A stretch of 64,000 nucleotides of DNA from Phyto melanocephala. Lineage: Eukaryota > Arthropoda > Insecta > Diptera > Rhinophoridae. Position numbers and translations under genes: made by a program. The notes under the pieces are model-generated. The model was not told where the DNA came from. It worked only from the letters and a program-made list of their open reading frames with translations, and searched no databases. The first letter of the stretch is position 1. Every line of letters starts with the position of its first letter. Below, one piece after another: positions 1-11,795 of this stretch. The stretch lies in contig OW799237.1 in NCBI GenBank assembly GCA_941918925.1, forward strand, positions 13,001,201-13,065,200, given 5' to 3'.

Positions 1-1506
1 TCTCGATACTAGACGCAAACCACAGACAAATAATAAATACCTTTGCAAACATAATAAAGAATGAAATTTTATTGTTATATAAAAGATTTAAACAAAAACA
101 AACGAAAAACAACAACAACAATATTCAAATTGAAAGTTTAAGAGTGTAACAAATGAATAAGCAGAAAGACAGACAGACAGACGGCCATAGAAACAGTCAT
201 AAAACAACAAATAAATGTTATATGTAAACGAACGAACAATATGCAAATTTTCCAATTCAACAGTAATTTATCATCGAAGCACTGTGGCAGTAGCAAATAT
301 AAGGTAAACTTATACTACAACTTTCGCAAGGAGGCGTGCAACAAACAAAACTTTTTCGATGAGTGTAGTTTATGCTTTATTTAGCAAAACAGCAGCAACA
401 GCAAAAAAAAAGGATCCTGTATCTGTTCTTTGCTTTAGCAACAAGGATTAATGAGTTTCGTGTGTTTCATTTGGAAGTATAAATATGTACTTACTTACTT
501 ACTAATACTGCTGATGGTTGCTTCTGTGTATCCCAAAAAATTGTAGCTGCACTATGTATATGGGTATGTGCCCTTTTTATTATACTGAACACTCGTAACA
601 ATAACAACAACTATCTATGCTTTTACAAACATCATTTGTTATACTCATATTTAAGCAGAGACTTTGTCTACTCATTCATGTATGTATGTTTTTTTTCCTT
701 AACACTAAATATCTTTTAAAAAACACGTTTCTAAAATCCATCATCACTTGTGGTTGCCAAAAATAAAAAGCAAATAACAGCAGCAATAATAACAACAACA
801 ACAACTAAAATATCCTTTACGTTTTACATACTACATCCTACATCATCTTGAATGTACGATTATGTATGTTTCACTTTTTGTTTGTTTGTGGCACAATCGT
901 GCCTTAAGATTTCTTATCTTGCCACCAACTTCTTTTGAAGAAGATAAACACACATTCATTCATTCATTTATTAATTCATTCTCCCATACATTCATCTCTA
1001 GATTGCCTCCAGAAGGAGCATAAGTTTTGTTTGTATGATTTGCGCCAAATATTAAGTTTTGAGATAATAAAATCCACAACAACAGCAACAACAACAACCA
1101 AAAAGGTATCAAATGTTTAATTCTTTTGTTGCAGCATTCAGCGAAAAGTAACATGTGTGATCATCATCTACATCATATCTTGAGACGGCTGACCCCGGTT
1201 TAAGATGCGTTTATAAGACACCAGTATTTGTATGTCTGTCTAACAATACAAATAAAATTGAATACTGGCTTCAAGAACACCTTTATATAAGACTTTGAAA
1301 CTTCCGCTTGTATTTGATTTAATGATTGCGATTATGACATGTAAGAGAGAGAGAGAGAATGATAAAGAAAGAAAGGGAAAAAAACAATAAGAGAGTTATA
1401 AATGATAGTTGTTTTAATAAAGGCTGAGCGCTAGGGGACAGACAGTGGGACTGAGATATTTATATAACATATTACATATCTTTTAAGCTTCTTACATAAT
1501 TGCTTA
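1..1506. other. No gene seen; simple-repeat-rich host DNA
   Basis: No open frame here has recognisable protein similarity. The stretch is rich in CAA/AAC trinucleotide runs (near 105-120, 600-612, 785-805 and 1075-1097), CATT runs near 955-970 and a GA dinucleotide run at about 1347-1361. This is typical of fly intronic or intergenic DNA. Short open frames are low-complexity and start or stop inside repeats. Confidence 0.6.
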
Positions 1507-1819
1507 AGGCCATGACTGACTATCCTACAAAGTCGTGCGAGTATGTCAAATAAAAATCAGATAGTTTTCTGTCCTACATAAAAAAATCGCAACAAAATGT
1601 GTTATTGGATGCCACACTGTCATACTTGCTTAGAAAAAGCAACTCTGATCGCACAGAAACTATTATTTTATGAAAATTTCCAAAAGATTATCAAATCGGA
1701 CACACTTGTCAAAAAATCTGTCACACATATGCACTTTGTGTCCACACTATCAAACTTTCTAAACACACATACAATTTTTGACATATCGAACGACTAAATC
1801 TGATAGTCAGTCATGGCCT
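1507..1819. mobile_element. MITE with ~45-bp terminal inverted repeats and TTA target duplication
   Basis: Both ends begin AGGCCATGACTGACTATC and read inward. After a five-base mismatch block the similarity continues (AGTCGT-CGA-TATGTCAAA), giving about 45 bp of imperfect inverted repeat. The element is flanked on both sides by TTA (1504-1506 and 1820-1822). A TTA duplication is characteristic of PIF/Harbinger-type elements, so this is probably a 313-bp non-autonomous member; that superfamily call is inference. The interior holds repeated GTGTGACA/TTGTCA-like words near both ends and no transposase. An open frame of 66 codons inside is most likely chance. Confidence 0.75.
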
Positions 1820-1822
1820 TTA

Positions 1823-2489
1823 ATAATGTGCGTAAAATTGCTAGAAGGGGATTTTAGTTTTCAGGAAAACATTTTCATTAACTATTAGGAGTTCGGAGTG
1901 GTCTATGTGTTTTTACTGCAGGGAACCATTAGCACACCAAAATTGGTTTACTTGCAACTTTAATGAAATTTTTCCAATTTCTATCTTTTAAACTGCTCTT
2001 CGAGTTCAATAATAATGTATGAACACACCATAGGAAAGGACACAGTCTTTCATAAAATAAAAACATTGATTTCTCTATTGCATTGCAAGGTGAGATATAG
2101 TGTGTCAAAGTGAAGTACCTTGTGCTGGAAAACACTCGTATCTGTAATTAAAGGTTTTAAAAAAAAGACTTCATAATGATCTAAGTGGTAATTGTAGAGC
2201 AGTATCATCTATCTAGAGAGAAATACTTAAGATTTGATTTTGAAAAATATTTGACTTTAACATATTTGCCTATTCTAAACTAGCAGATAATATGTGATCT
2301 ATGGGCACAAAAGTTCACTAATTTGTAGCTTCAATTAGATAAAGTTAAAAAATAGTGGCATTATACAAGTCCGTACCCGTAGCAGGTATAAGTCCATACT
2401 ACAAGACAAATAAAAAAATCTTTTGCCGAATGTAGACTTCTATATGGATTTTGACAGGTCGTTAAAAGTTTTACTTCTCTCCAGGAGCT
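1823..2489. other. No gene seen
   Basis: AT-rich sequence without a recognisable frame, repeat or RNA gene. Confidence 0.5.
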
Positions 2490-3225
2490 TATTAGGAGTT
2501 TCGATACCAGGATCCATACGGAAGGTTCTACGACGAGCTGTAGAGTTCGATCCGGCGTTTTCTCTGATGAACTAGGTGACAGAGCTCTCTTTATGCCTTC
2601 CGGATGAATATAGCGTATTTCAGGTTGAAATATTCGCTTTCTTTAAGGCATGTAAGATATTGAATAACAGGAATATTATCGGGAATATTGTTATTTTTGT
2701 CGACAGTCTGAAGGCACTCTTGTCACTTAGGTCGTATAACAGTACATCTATATTAGTCGGTCATCACAGGAAATAGTTGTGAAGAAGTAGTCAGCTGACT
2801 GACGACACATTAGTTTGGGTCCCTGAACAAAGTGGTGGGTAGCTAGTATGCAAATGCATTCGCAGTCACGTTGGGGACTTTCGAAAGCAAGATTTCCAAA
2901 CACTTTCAACGTACTAATCGAAGTTGAATGGACATCTTGAGTTTGTTGACGGTATTGCAGATCACTGTATATTAGGAAGACATGCAAGCCGACTCGTATT
3001 TCCCTAAAACGACCATTTCCGCTGCTGTATGGAGAAGGTGGAACCGGTTTTCCACCTTCCCTGAAAATATCCTTTTCTGACTGCCAACAGATAGAGAATT
3101 CTGGGCAAACATATTCTTCATAACCCGCTTAGATACCTGATGTCAGACTGAACCATCTACGGAAATACCTCACGTATGCGGTGTTGATGTAGTCTTCCAA
3201 AAATTTTATTAATTGACAGGTGTGC
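2490..3225 (+). pseudogene. LINE (Jockey/I-like non-LTR retrotransposon) RNase H and C-terminal relic
   Basis: Conceptual translation in shifting frames gives the RNase H part of a LINE polyprotein. RIHTEGST near 2508 corresponds to the usual YTDGS block, FQVEIFAFFKACKI near 2620 to the SVFQAE block, and VIFVDSLKALLSLRS near 2690 to the FVDSQAAL block. The second acidic residue (E) and the third (D) are kept; the first is E in place of D. After a frameshift, RHASRLVFP and FRCCMEK near 2975-3035, then KYPFLTANR and RILGKHILHNPL to about 3135, match the cysteine-rich C-terminal tail of such elements. Stops and frameshifts show it is dead. Nothing upstream encodes a reverse transcriptase, so it is 5'-truncated. 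No clear 3' tail or target duplication was found. Confidence 0.8.
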
Positions 3226-3724
3226 GGCGCACTTTTATTACCAGTAGTTTAGATTCAAATGTGTACGGGTTTTGTTTTGGTACGGCCTAGTATGCACGTG
3301 TGCCGGTTTTGGAATGCTGTGCACTTTAAGGAACGAAAGTTTCAAGAAATTGATCATAAGTCTAATTTAAAAATCTTGAAGGTCAAGAATTTTTTTCACT
3401 CATTGTAATTCCTTCAATCGTAAGCTCTAAGGTATTCCAAGTTGGGTATTTTATCCATATGACAGTTTTCGTAACTAATAAGTCTCATGCGGACTTGCTG
3501 AGTTATCAAGTTTTTATGACCTGTCTTTATACTTATCAGTCTCCTAAGTGCTGGCCAACACTCTTTGATAATATATTCTTTTATTGCGATATATAGGTTC
3601 CCTCATAATTTTTTTGGGCAAAATTCCTGACGTGCTTCTTTATTTATTAAGCTTCAAGTTTTTTTTTTTTGCTGAATTTTAGAAAGCTTGTGGGTGTTAA
3701 GAAATATTAAGAAGATTTAAGTCT
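3226..3724. other. No gene seen
   Basis: AT-rich sequence with a poly-T run near 3660. No recognisable feature. Confidence 0.45.
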
Positions 3725-4030
3725 GCACCATGCAAAATCTTAAGGAGCTCTGTTGTCTATTCACATCTCCTTGCTAACAAAGTTCACTTGACACAAAAAC
3801 TGAAGCCTTATTACCATTTGCAGCAAAGAAAGTTCGTTGAATAGGTAACTGATCTTAAATAAATCCAAAAAAATCTTTCAATAAAATTATTCTGAAGCGA
3901 TGAGGAACATCGTCAATATGCCGCGTTTGGAATTTAGAGAACCCAAATCGGGTTACTGAAAAAACAGCGTTTTACTCTTTGATGCGGATTTGACGTTTTC
4001 GAAAACGGCACTGGTTAAGCAGTAATTAAA
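3725..4030 (+). pseudogene. Mariner/Tc1-like transposase fragment
   Basis: From about 3778 the frame reads KVHLTQKLKPYYHLQQRKFVE. This matches the linker before the catalytic core in insect mariner-like transposases (family pattern YKIQLxQELKPxDHxxRRxFxEW). A degraded SDEEHR block at about 3897 marks the first catalytic D region (SDEAHF in intact copies), and RVWNLENPN follows in another frame, as in the RIWGxENP block. Several stops and at least one frameshift interrupt it. The C-terminal half and the terminal repeats were not found. Confidence 0.65.
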
Positions 4031-5715
4031 GCTCGATAACGCTTATGATAACGTAGTAGTAGTTCTCTCTGCCTAAATTGGATATTATTTAGAGGTATTA
4101 CATGTGTTTCCAATAAGCCATACAGCTTGCAATAACAATTTATGGGTCATCCATTGTTTTTTCGAGTCTTAAACTCGTTTATTTCTGCTTGACACCACAG
4201 GTGAAGCGATTTAACTTTATTGTATTTCTTCTGAAAGAAAATTTTCGTAAATAATGGTAAATGTAATACTTTTTGACCTTCAAATCAATATCAAACGCAA
4301 ACATGTTTGTCAAGGTTTTAAAAACTAACAATGCGACCATTTTGTTTTTTATTTTTCTAATTGCTTTTAATCCAAATATTTTATTGGTAATTAAAGCAAT
4401 AAATTTCCAGCCCAAACTGAAGACGACTTCAATGTTTTAACATGTTTTGATTTAAGAGGGGAGTTTTTGAAATTTGCAATAAATATGTGTTAAAGAGCTT
4501 AATTGATGTCATTGCTCTTTGTTTAAGGTTATATAACACATATCACTTACCACTTGAACTGCCTTTCGCCAATGTTTTTTTATTTTTAGAAATGAAGCTG
4601 TTGCAGCTTCTGACTCTCTAAATTTTGTATTCTTCTTCTTAGTTTGCCACAACATACAATTTTTCATTATCAAGTGCTTTTTTGTTGCCTTCCAACATGT
4701 TGAGAGTGTAAGAATATGCATTTCACAGTTTGAGTGCAAAACCATTTTAAACAAATTATTATATTTAACTTATTAAAGTAATTTACAATGAAACAAAACT
4801 ATATTTGACTCTACGTACATATGTCTGTTATAAAGCCAACAACACTCTTCTGGAAAACAGTAAACGTTTTACGGAAAATCAAAGACTCTAAACAAAAGAT
4901 TGATTATCAGGCTGTGGCTGCAGGTGAAATGAGGAAAAGATACATAAAGATCGCAGCTATAAACTGTCTATTTAAGTTTTGGATGATGGATTTCGTTTAA
5001 TAGAATAGAAGCAAAAAACAAGTGTTTGGCAGTTAAAGAAATTTTCAATGAGTTTTTTTGTTTCTGTTTTAAAAGAGAAGGTGTTTGTAGGTGATGTTGT
5101 TTGGTGCTGATCATGATCATCGTTAAGAGTTATGATTATAATCAGTTTTTTTTAATATTGCCACTTAGCATTTTTGGCTTAAGTGTAATATTGGCAACAT
5201 GAAAATAAGCCAATATTGTACGTGAACAATGGTTTTTTAAGACACTTTGTTGTTTCTTTTTTTATTTTCTATTCCAACTGATTTTTAATAAAAATAATAT
5301 GTATTTTGTTGCACCTTGAAGGGTTTTACGTATGTTCGTGTGTGTACGTATGAAAGAGGCCTCCTCTAAATGATGATGTTCATTCTAAACTAGCTGCTCG
5401 TTTTATTGAGACTCAATGAATGGCCATTTGAGTTGGTATTTCTTTTTTTGTTTTCAAGTTGTGACTAAATTATTGGTTTGCTGGTATTAATGTTAAGCTC
5501 TATTAACCTCTGATTTAGTGATAACGATCGAACGTTAGATTTAATCTAGCTACTTGCTATATACAACTGTGTGTGTTGTTAAAGATTTGTGTTTTAAACG
5601 AGGGTAGGAAAATTGAAAATTTGCTTTGAAAAAGAGTATCAATTATATGTATGTTGATGGTTCGTAGCTAACAATGATCTTTAAAACTTAATAATTTTCT
5701 GTGAGTTGCTGTTGT
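4031..5715. other. No firm gene; one exon-like frame on the minus strand
   Basis: Mostly AT-rich sequence of low information. The only item of note is the minus-strand frame at 4509-4754, described as a separate entry. The rest shows no conserved frame or repeat. Confidence 0.45.
4509..4754 (-). other. Exon-like open frame of unknown identity
   Basis: An 81-codon minus-strand frame starts near the ATG at 4754. It includes a basic stretch (TKKKNTKFRESEAA) and the segment FLKIKKHWRKAVQ. Directly after AAAGGCAGTTCAAGTG comes GTAAGTGATATG, a very good match to a metazoan 5' splice donor. The order LW...K..KKHWRKA faintly recalls MADF DNA-binding domains, but the match is too weak to assign. No partner exon, acceptor or promoter was identified, and chance is a real possibility. 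I do not recognise the product. Confidence 0.2.
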
Positions 5716-6446
5716 ATAGATTACTGATCTAGATTCTCTAGATGCCAGTGTAGAATATACTCTAGAATCTAGTCTAGAGTCTTTTTTAAGTCTTGTCTAT
5801 AATCTGGTAGAGCCTAGTCTCGAATCTTATCTATAGTGTATTATAAGGATTAGCCTAAAGTCTTACTTAGGTCTGGTCCCGGCTGTCACCAGGGGTTTTA
5901 AAAATCTAATATCTTTTTCGTTTATTACATTTTTTAAGTACAGGATCTTCAGAACAAATGTGAATGACATTGCAAAATGATAATGACCTCGCCTCTCGTA
6001 TGAAGTAAATTTCTTTAAACATTATATTGTTTCGCTGTGAGAATTATATGAAGAAGTAGCGTCTCGTATAAGAGTTTTCGTTGCCTCACATTCTAATGTT
6101 ATGGTAAAAATTGGGGGGGGGGATGGTGGGGTGTTGTTGTAGAGGGAAGGCTAGTCAAAATACATTTTACCAATCCATTGATTATTTTTTAAAACTAGAA
6201 GTGACTTTTAATATTTCTTTGATGCTCAATTGCGTCTGGCAAAGAGCACTACTCTAAAAATTGTTACTTTTACAGCCGATTAAAACAACTCGCTATAAAG
6301 TTGTATAAAACAAGAGGGTTTTCTCAGGTCAGGCTTGTCGCAGAGATAAATTTTGCTCGGAATGAAATTAAAAATAGTGAAAGAAACTTAAAACCATTTT
6401 AATTTACCAAGCGAATCTGGTTTAGAGTCTTATCCGCAGTCTAATA
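5716..6446. repeat. Cryptic TCTAG/AGTCTT simple repeat interrupted by unrelated sequence
   Basis: From 5716 to about 5880 words such as TCTAGA, GTCTAGAGTCTT and TAGTCTCGAATCTT recur. The same wording resumes at about 6415-6440 (TTTAGAGTCTTATCCGCAGTC) and again at 7395-7420 (GACTAGCCTAAAGTAT), after the mariner element. The sequence at about 5880-6414 breaks the pattern and contains a poly-G run at 6112-6122. I see no gene in it. Confidence 0.45.
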
Positions 6447-7390
6447 AAGGGTGGTTTTTTTGTATGAATTAGTGTTTTTCGGGCTGGCAGCACTGGTTTT
6501 AATTGTGTCCAAACTACATCTGTGAAAATGAAAAGTTTTCGTTATACTCTGCCATTTCATCATGGAGAAACTCACAAACGAGCAACGACTGCAAATTGTT
6601 GAAATTTTGTATTAAAATTCGTGCTTACAACAGCTCGATGGAAATCCACTGTTTTATCGAAAAATTGTGTTCAGCGATGAGGCTCATTTCTGGCTAAATG
6701 GATACGTAAACAAGCAAAACTGTCGCATCTGGGGTGAAGAACAGCCACATGCTGTACAAGAGTGTACATCCCGATGCATCCCGAAAAAACGACAGCTTGG
6801 TGTGGTTTATGGGCTGGTGACATTATCGGTCCATTTTTCTTCAAAGACGACTGTGGAAGAAACGTTACCGTCAACGGCGAACGATATCCAGCCATGATAT
6901 GCGACTTTTTTTTTGCCCCAGTTGGCTGAGTTGGACTTGGTTGATATGTGGTTTCAACAAGACGGTGCCACATGCCACACAGCTCGTGAAACAATGGACA
7001 TATTGAAGGATGAATTTGGTGAGCAGTTTATCTCTCGAAATAGCCCTGTGAGTTGGCTGCCAAGATCATATGATTTGACGCCTCTTTGACTTTTTCTTGT
7101 GGGCTTATGTAAAGTCGTTGGTCTATGTGAACAATCAAAACACGATTAAAGCCTTAGAGTATAACATAATACGTTTTATTCATGAAATACAACCTGAAAT
7201 ACTCGAAAAAGTGGTGCAAAATTGGACCTTGCGCATGGACCATTGGAACCGTAGCCGCGGGCAACAGATATTTTTAAAAAGTAAGTGGCAAAAACCAATT
7301 TATCGATTCCAATAAAAATTTTGAATATATGATGCAAATTTGAGTGTTTTGTTAGATTTTTAAATAAACTACGCTTAAAAAATCACGCTT
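6447..7390 (+). mobile_element. Internally deleted mariner-like element with both ends
   Basis: The left end AAGGGTGGTTTTTTTG and the inverted right end AAGCGTGATTTTTTAAG are flanked by TA at 6445-6446 and 7391-7392, the expected mariner target duplication. The element is 944 bp, against roughly 1.2-1.3 kb for intact members of this group. It contains a transposase reading frame with the middle of the N-terminal half missing (separate entry). The right inverted repeat has drifted by a few bases. Confidence 0.85.
6562..7315 (+). pseudogene. Mariner-like (DDE) transposase pseudogene
   Basis: The frame begins MEKLTNEQRLQIVEILY, the N-terminal helix-turn-helix of this transposase group. After a stop and about 25 codons it jumps to DGNPLFYRKIVFSDEAHFWL, the block around the first catalytic D. 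The rest of the DNA-binding domain and the linker have been lost in an internal deletion. GYVNKQNCRIWGEEQPHA follows in frame. A shift and stops separate this from LDMWFQQDGATCHT-like sequence near 6930-6980 (second D). CDLTPL-like and YVKSLVYVNNQ segments and a C-terminal WNRSRGQQIFLK complete it. The protein would cut and paste its element at TA. Stops and frameshifts make it non-functional. Confidence 0.85.
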
Positions 7391-7425
7391 TATAAAGACT
7401 AGCCTAAAGTATAATTAAAGTTTTA

Positions 7426-7542
7426 GGGCCGTATTCATAAAAAATATTTTAGGTTTATTAAAGGCTTATTTGACAGATGTTGTAGAGAAATTTGTCAAAT
7501 AAGCCTTCAATAAACCTAAAATATTTTTTATGAATACGGCCC
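7426..7542. mobile_element. Fold-back MITE, 117 bp, near-perfect hairpin
   Basis: The sequence starts GGGCCGTATTCATAAAAAAT and returns as its reverse complement at the right end. The arms are about 50 bp each and almost perfect, separated by a loop of about 17 bases (GATGTTGTAGAGAAATT). TTTA flanks both sides (7422-7425 and 7543-7546). It lies 36 bp from the mariner end. Transcribed, it would form a long, stable hairpin. It has no coding capacity. Confidence 0.85.
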
Positions 7543-7546
7543 TTTA

Positions 7547-8479
7547 TCTCTGTTAGCGCTCTGTACAAATAAACACTAATAAGTGTTAAATAAGCATACT
7601 TTTAGGGGCGTAATAAAAATATTTGCTCCATAAGCTTAATGATGGAGAAGTATCGTTTATGATCAATAATTATACAAAGTAAAAAGAGTCTCAAGAAGCC
7701 AATATCTTTATCATTTATATTTTTTATTAACTCTAATATTTGACCACCTCTCGCTTATTTAGAATATTTCCTTTATCACTTCTAACCTACAACATTTATT
7801 ATAGCGGTTTATTTCCAATTTTAACGTATTTCATTGCACTGTGATTACTTGCTTTAAATAAAGTGCATTATTTTGTTTAAATTAATATGTTCAAGCATGT
7901 GAAATGTCTGTTAAATATTTATTCCTAAGAATTCTTATATTCTTGTTAAAATATTACTAGGCCTAATAAGGGGTTTCGTATGTAACACACATATAAGAAA
8001 CAAAGTAACACATTTCTATGACCCGACTGAGAAGTTAAACATTTATATTGAACATAAAAAAATTGTTATTAAAAAAAAATATTTTCTTAACGAGTGAGTT
8101 TATCATATGGTAGATAATTTCTTATAAAACTCTATAAATTTTCTGAAGTTCATAAGGAAGTCTCTTGCATATAGAATTTAAATATGTTGCATAAAGGATT
8201 TATGGTGAAAGTTGCGATTTTATTTGTAGTTTAAGGTGACTTAATTTTTATATAAAAATCGCGTGCTTTTGGCAATTTTTCGAAGTTATTTTTTTTTTTT
8301 TGGAAATTTTTATTTGTTGTTTTTTAGTTAAGGGGTGTTTTTTAATTTACAAGGTGCAGACTTAAGGGGTTATAATCAAATGAAAGTCAAAATGGTTTGT
8401 AAAATAAAAAGAAATCAAGCAGTTAAAGTGAAGTTTGAAACGAATTCAGTATTGACTTTACACTTAGGATTCATATTTT
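7547..8479. other. No gene seen
   Basis: AT-rich DNA with homopolymer runs near 8071 and 8291. No conserved frame or repeat recognised. Confidence 0.5.
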
Positions 8480-9600
8480 AATATTTTTTATTTCTGTTCT
8501 TAGAACGTCGATTAACTTCGACCTATAGAGATAATCATTGATGGTACGGTGTAATGAAATAAGACAGTCAATCCGTGTGGGCACGTTACCTTCAGCTAGC
8601 TGTTTTAGAGACCGAACTGCTACTCTTGATGAGAAGACACATACTCTGGAAATAATCAATGATATAGTGGAGGCTTCTACATAAAACTAACTTGATTTGT
8701 AAGATATTGTTCTCAGATCAAATCCAGTATGCAGCAAGCAAAGTGACTGATTCAACAGCACAACTGAGCTGATTAGTGGCAAATTAACATCGTCCTCGTC
8801 AGAAGAAGAGAAAGTTGCGGTAATTAGATCTGTGTCGAGGATATTGGAAGAAATTGCGTTAGTATGTTAATTGCTGTACAAAGAACATACGCCTAGTGGA
8901 AAGTTTCTGCTTATCGCACACTGTTCACTTCAAAAATTTTTGCTTAAATAGGAGCGATTGCAATAGCTTCTCACTGATAGAGGAAAAGGGAAAAATAGGA
9001 CGGAACAAGAGTTTCAACCCAGGTGCTATATCACCTTAAGACAAGAAACGTTTCAAAACTGGCAGGAAAAATTTAACGAATAAGTAAAAGCCAATTGTTG
9101 CCCATCTGGTTATAAAGGAAAGCCAAAAAAGTAAACTTCTACCTGACCCAGATGATGTCTTATCATCGATACTTCAGGAAAAAAAATTAAAGCCAAATGC
9201 AGCCACAACATATTGCCTATATAAAGAGGGAAACATAATTGTCGATGCAGAAAACACTTTTTTCGGATGTTGCAAATAGAAGAGATGAGAAATGCAGAAC
9301 TCTATAGGCAAAATAAATTCTGAGACCATTGTAAATCGCATGATCCAGGACGACGAAATTTGGCAAGCAGTATCAAAGCACTGTCAATAAATTCTCAGAA
9401 CGAAGTAACCTAATAGGCGAGGGTCTTGAGGCAGGTAAAAGTACAGAATAGGGACAGAACAAACGAAGTAATGGATTTGAGTAGTCCTTGGTTAGAATAA
9501 TTTCCAGAAGAGGACACAAGGGAGTTTTTGTCGGTATACCAAATAGGGGAGCCCAATAAACCAGGAATGGTGTCGCACGATCTATTATACAGAAATGTAT
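8480..9600 (+). other. Possible decayed coding relic, identity unknown
   Basis: Base composition is less AT-skewed than the flanks, and stretches in changing plus-strand frames look protein-like. Examples are RVGTLPSASCFRDRTATLDE near 8575, SSSSEEEKVAVIRSVSRILE near 8800 and CDHCKSHDPG-like text near 9330. The last faintly recalls the zinc-knuckle region of LTR-retrotransposon gag proteins. Stops are frequent and no reverse transcriptase or LTR was found. I do not assign a family. Confidence 0.25.
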
Positions 9601-11655
9601 TTTTATTTTTTTCCATTTAAAAAAAAATATTTTATTGATTGTGTTTGTTTAAACAAAACTAATTTTGCCAATTAGCGATAAATGGGGCTTAACGGAAGAA
9701 GATTCTTAATTTCCCAAATCAGGATCTCCAGCCAATATTTACAGCGCTCAACTGTCAAACTTCCGGCACTGTTTATGGTCGTTTAGCTTAAATTCTACCA
9801 TAAACACAATCTTATAAGGATGTAGGTCCTAGCTCCACTACATAATAAGCCAGGTGTTCTTCCTAGCAATGCACAGTTTAGCTAATGGGTATTTCTAAGT
9901 CCTAATTGATGTTTCCGGGAATTTTCAGATTTTGGCCGCCGCGATAGCTCTTCATATCAATCCCTAACAGGTGTTTGCGCACTGAAATTATGAAAACAAG
10001 CGACGTTGTGACAAAATTCACGTTGAGTATTTACAACTGGACCGGAGTTTCGATAATATTTTTTAAAAGTTACCACAGGTTCGCATCAACTTTTCCTAAT
10101 TTTTGTTTAGTTGTTAAATAAATTGCAATTTTTTGTCTCTCACAACTTCGTTAAAAAATTTCTTTAACCGGGAATTTATCATTACCATCGACAGTATATT
10201 CTTTCAGCTTGGGATACTAATTCGTAGTTGCAGTCCTCAATTTGTTTCAAGTATCGGGGATTTTCCGAACTATAAAAGCAAATCATATGGCCATGCGCAC
10301 AAATGACAGTAATGCTAATCGAGCTATTCATATTTAGGGTTTCGAAAACCAGTTGAGGGTACAATTGTGTTTTAAAAAAGGACGATTTAAAATTTTTTAA
10401 ATTTCAAAATTTTAATTAAGAAATGTTAGAGCTGCAAAGTATGTTTAAAAAAATGTTTAACTTATAGTAGCTTGCCATTCCTTTCAGAGTTAAAAATGTT
10501 TCAATTTAAGAAAGTTCAAATTATCTATCGTCTCAAAGTCTAAAAGAGTTTGTGTCGTTATCGCTATTTTTAAAAAATTTGTTCTAGCCTATTAAAACTT
10601 TGACTTTGAAAACTTTTCACAGTTTTACTGTATTTTATTTAAAAGTTCTTTAAACCTAACTTCTACAATCCATCTTTTGTGCCTGCTCTTTACTCTGAAT
10701 CGAGTGAAATTGTTCAAAATTATCATAGTGTTGTTAGAAACAACAATATTTAAATAATAATTCCGAACAAGTTGGATTTTACTCGGAAACCTTAAAATTA
10801 TTACTAATTGTACACTTAATGTTAACTCTTTTCCCAGTCATAGTTTTAAGGCTTAAACTATGCCCGAATTGCTCAATACCTAAAACTTTTTCTGTACCAC
10901 CCCATACACATTCAATGCTAAATTACTTCAAAATTACTTACAAATGACACACAAAAACCACAAGAAATACAGAGTTTGAGTTTTTGATTATTGTTGCATA
11001 TTTATAGGCGAAAGTTTTATTCTTAAATGTTTGGCAATATGTTATGTGAACTTTTAAGCCATAAACCAGAAGTCAAACTTTTAGGCTGAAAAGAAAGGAT
11101 GGAAATTTACACACACGATATTATTAAACACTCGAGAAAAAATGTTAGTTGTAAGAAAACTAACAAATGGTTGGAAATTTTGTATAAAAAAAGTGGTTAT
11201 CAATTTTTATACGAAAATTTCTAAAAAATAAATTGATAAAAAATAGAATATTAAGATATGAAATATACGCCGATAGTTACCTAGAAAGTGACCTTAAATA
11301 TTTAGATGCTACATCGCTAATATCATATATTCTGAAACAGTTAAGATGTACTGTACTGTGTTAGTAGAGTTTTGAATTGTCATTCCTAAACTTTATAATG
11401 TAGAATAGTGAGACTGAAACTTTAAACAGATGTGCTGTCATTGAAAAAAGGGCCAATTAATCGGTGATTATTCGTAATGTTTCCTTTAAACGTTTTAAGG
11501 GTGCTTTTGAAATCCAAGAGAATTTACAGAAGACTTAGCTGTTAAATAAATTATTATACTGGTTTCTTTGGCAAATCATCGTGGACAAATTGAAGCTTTA
11601 ACAAGGCTTTCAAATTATGTCAACTTAAAAAAAATCTATGTTTCATCGTAAAATT
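9601..11655. other. No gene seen
   Basis: AT-rich DNA. Short minus-strand frames near 10182-10364 show no recognisable motif. No repeats or RNA genes identified. Confidence 0.45.
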
Positions 11656-11795
11656 ATGTTTAGAAGGCTTATTTTTGGACTCCTTTCTATGATTTTCTGT
11701 GGGGTCACCTAAAGTCAGTGGTTTTTGCTGAGAAGCCAGCAACCCATTTAGGAGTGTCCGGCGTTCCATAATTAAAGTACATGTTGTTAAACGAG
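11656..11795 (+). pseudogene. Trace of mariner-like transposase C-terminus
   Basis: One short piece reads YDFLWGHLKSVVFAEKPAT, close to the family block LDYFLWGYVKSLVYADKPAT that surrounds the third catalytic acid. It is preceded by a degraded GLLS and followed by unrelated frame. Nothing else of the element could be placed, so this is a fragment only. Confidence 0.5.
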
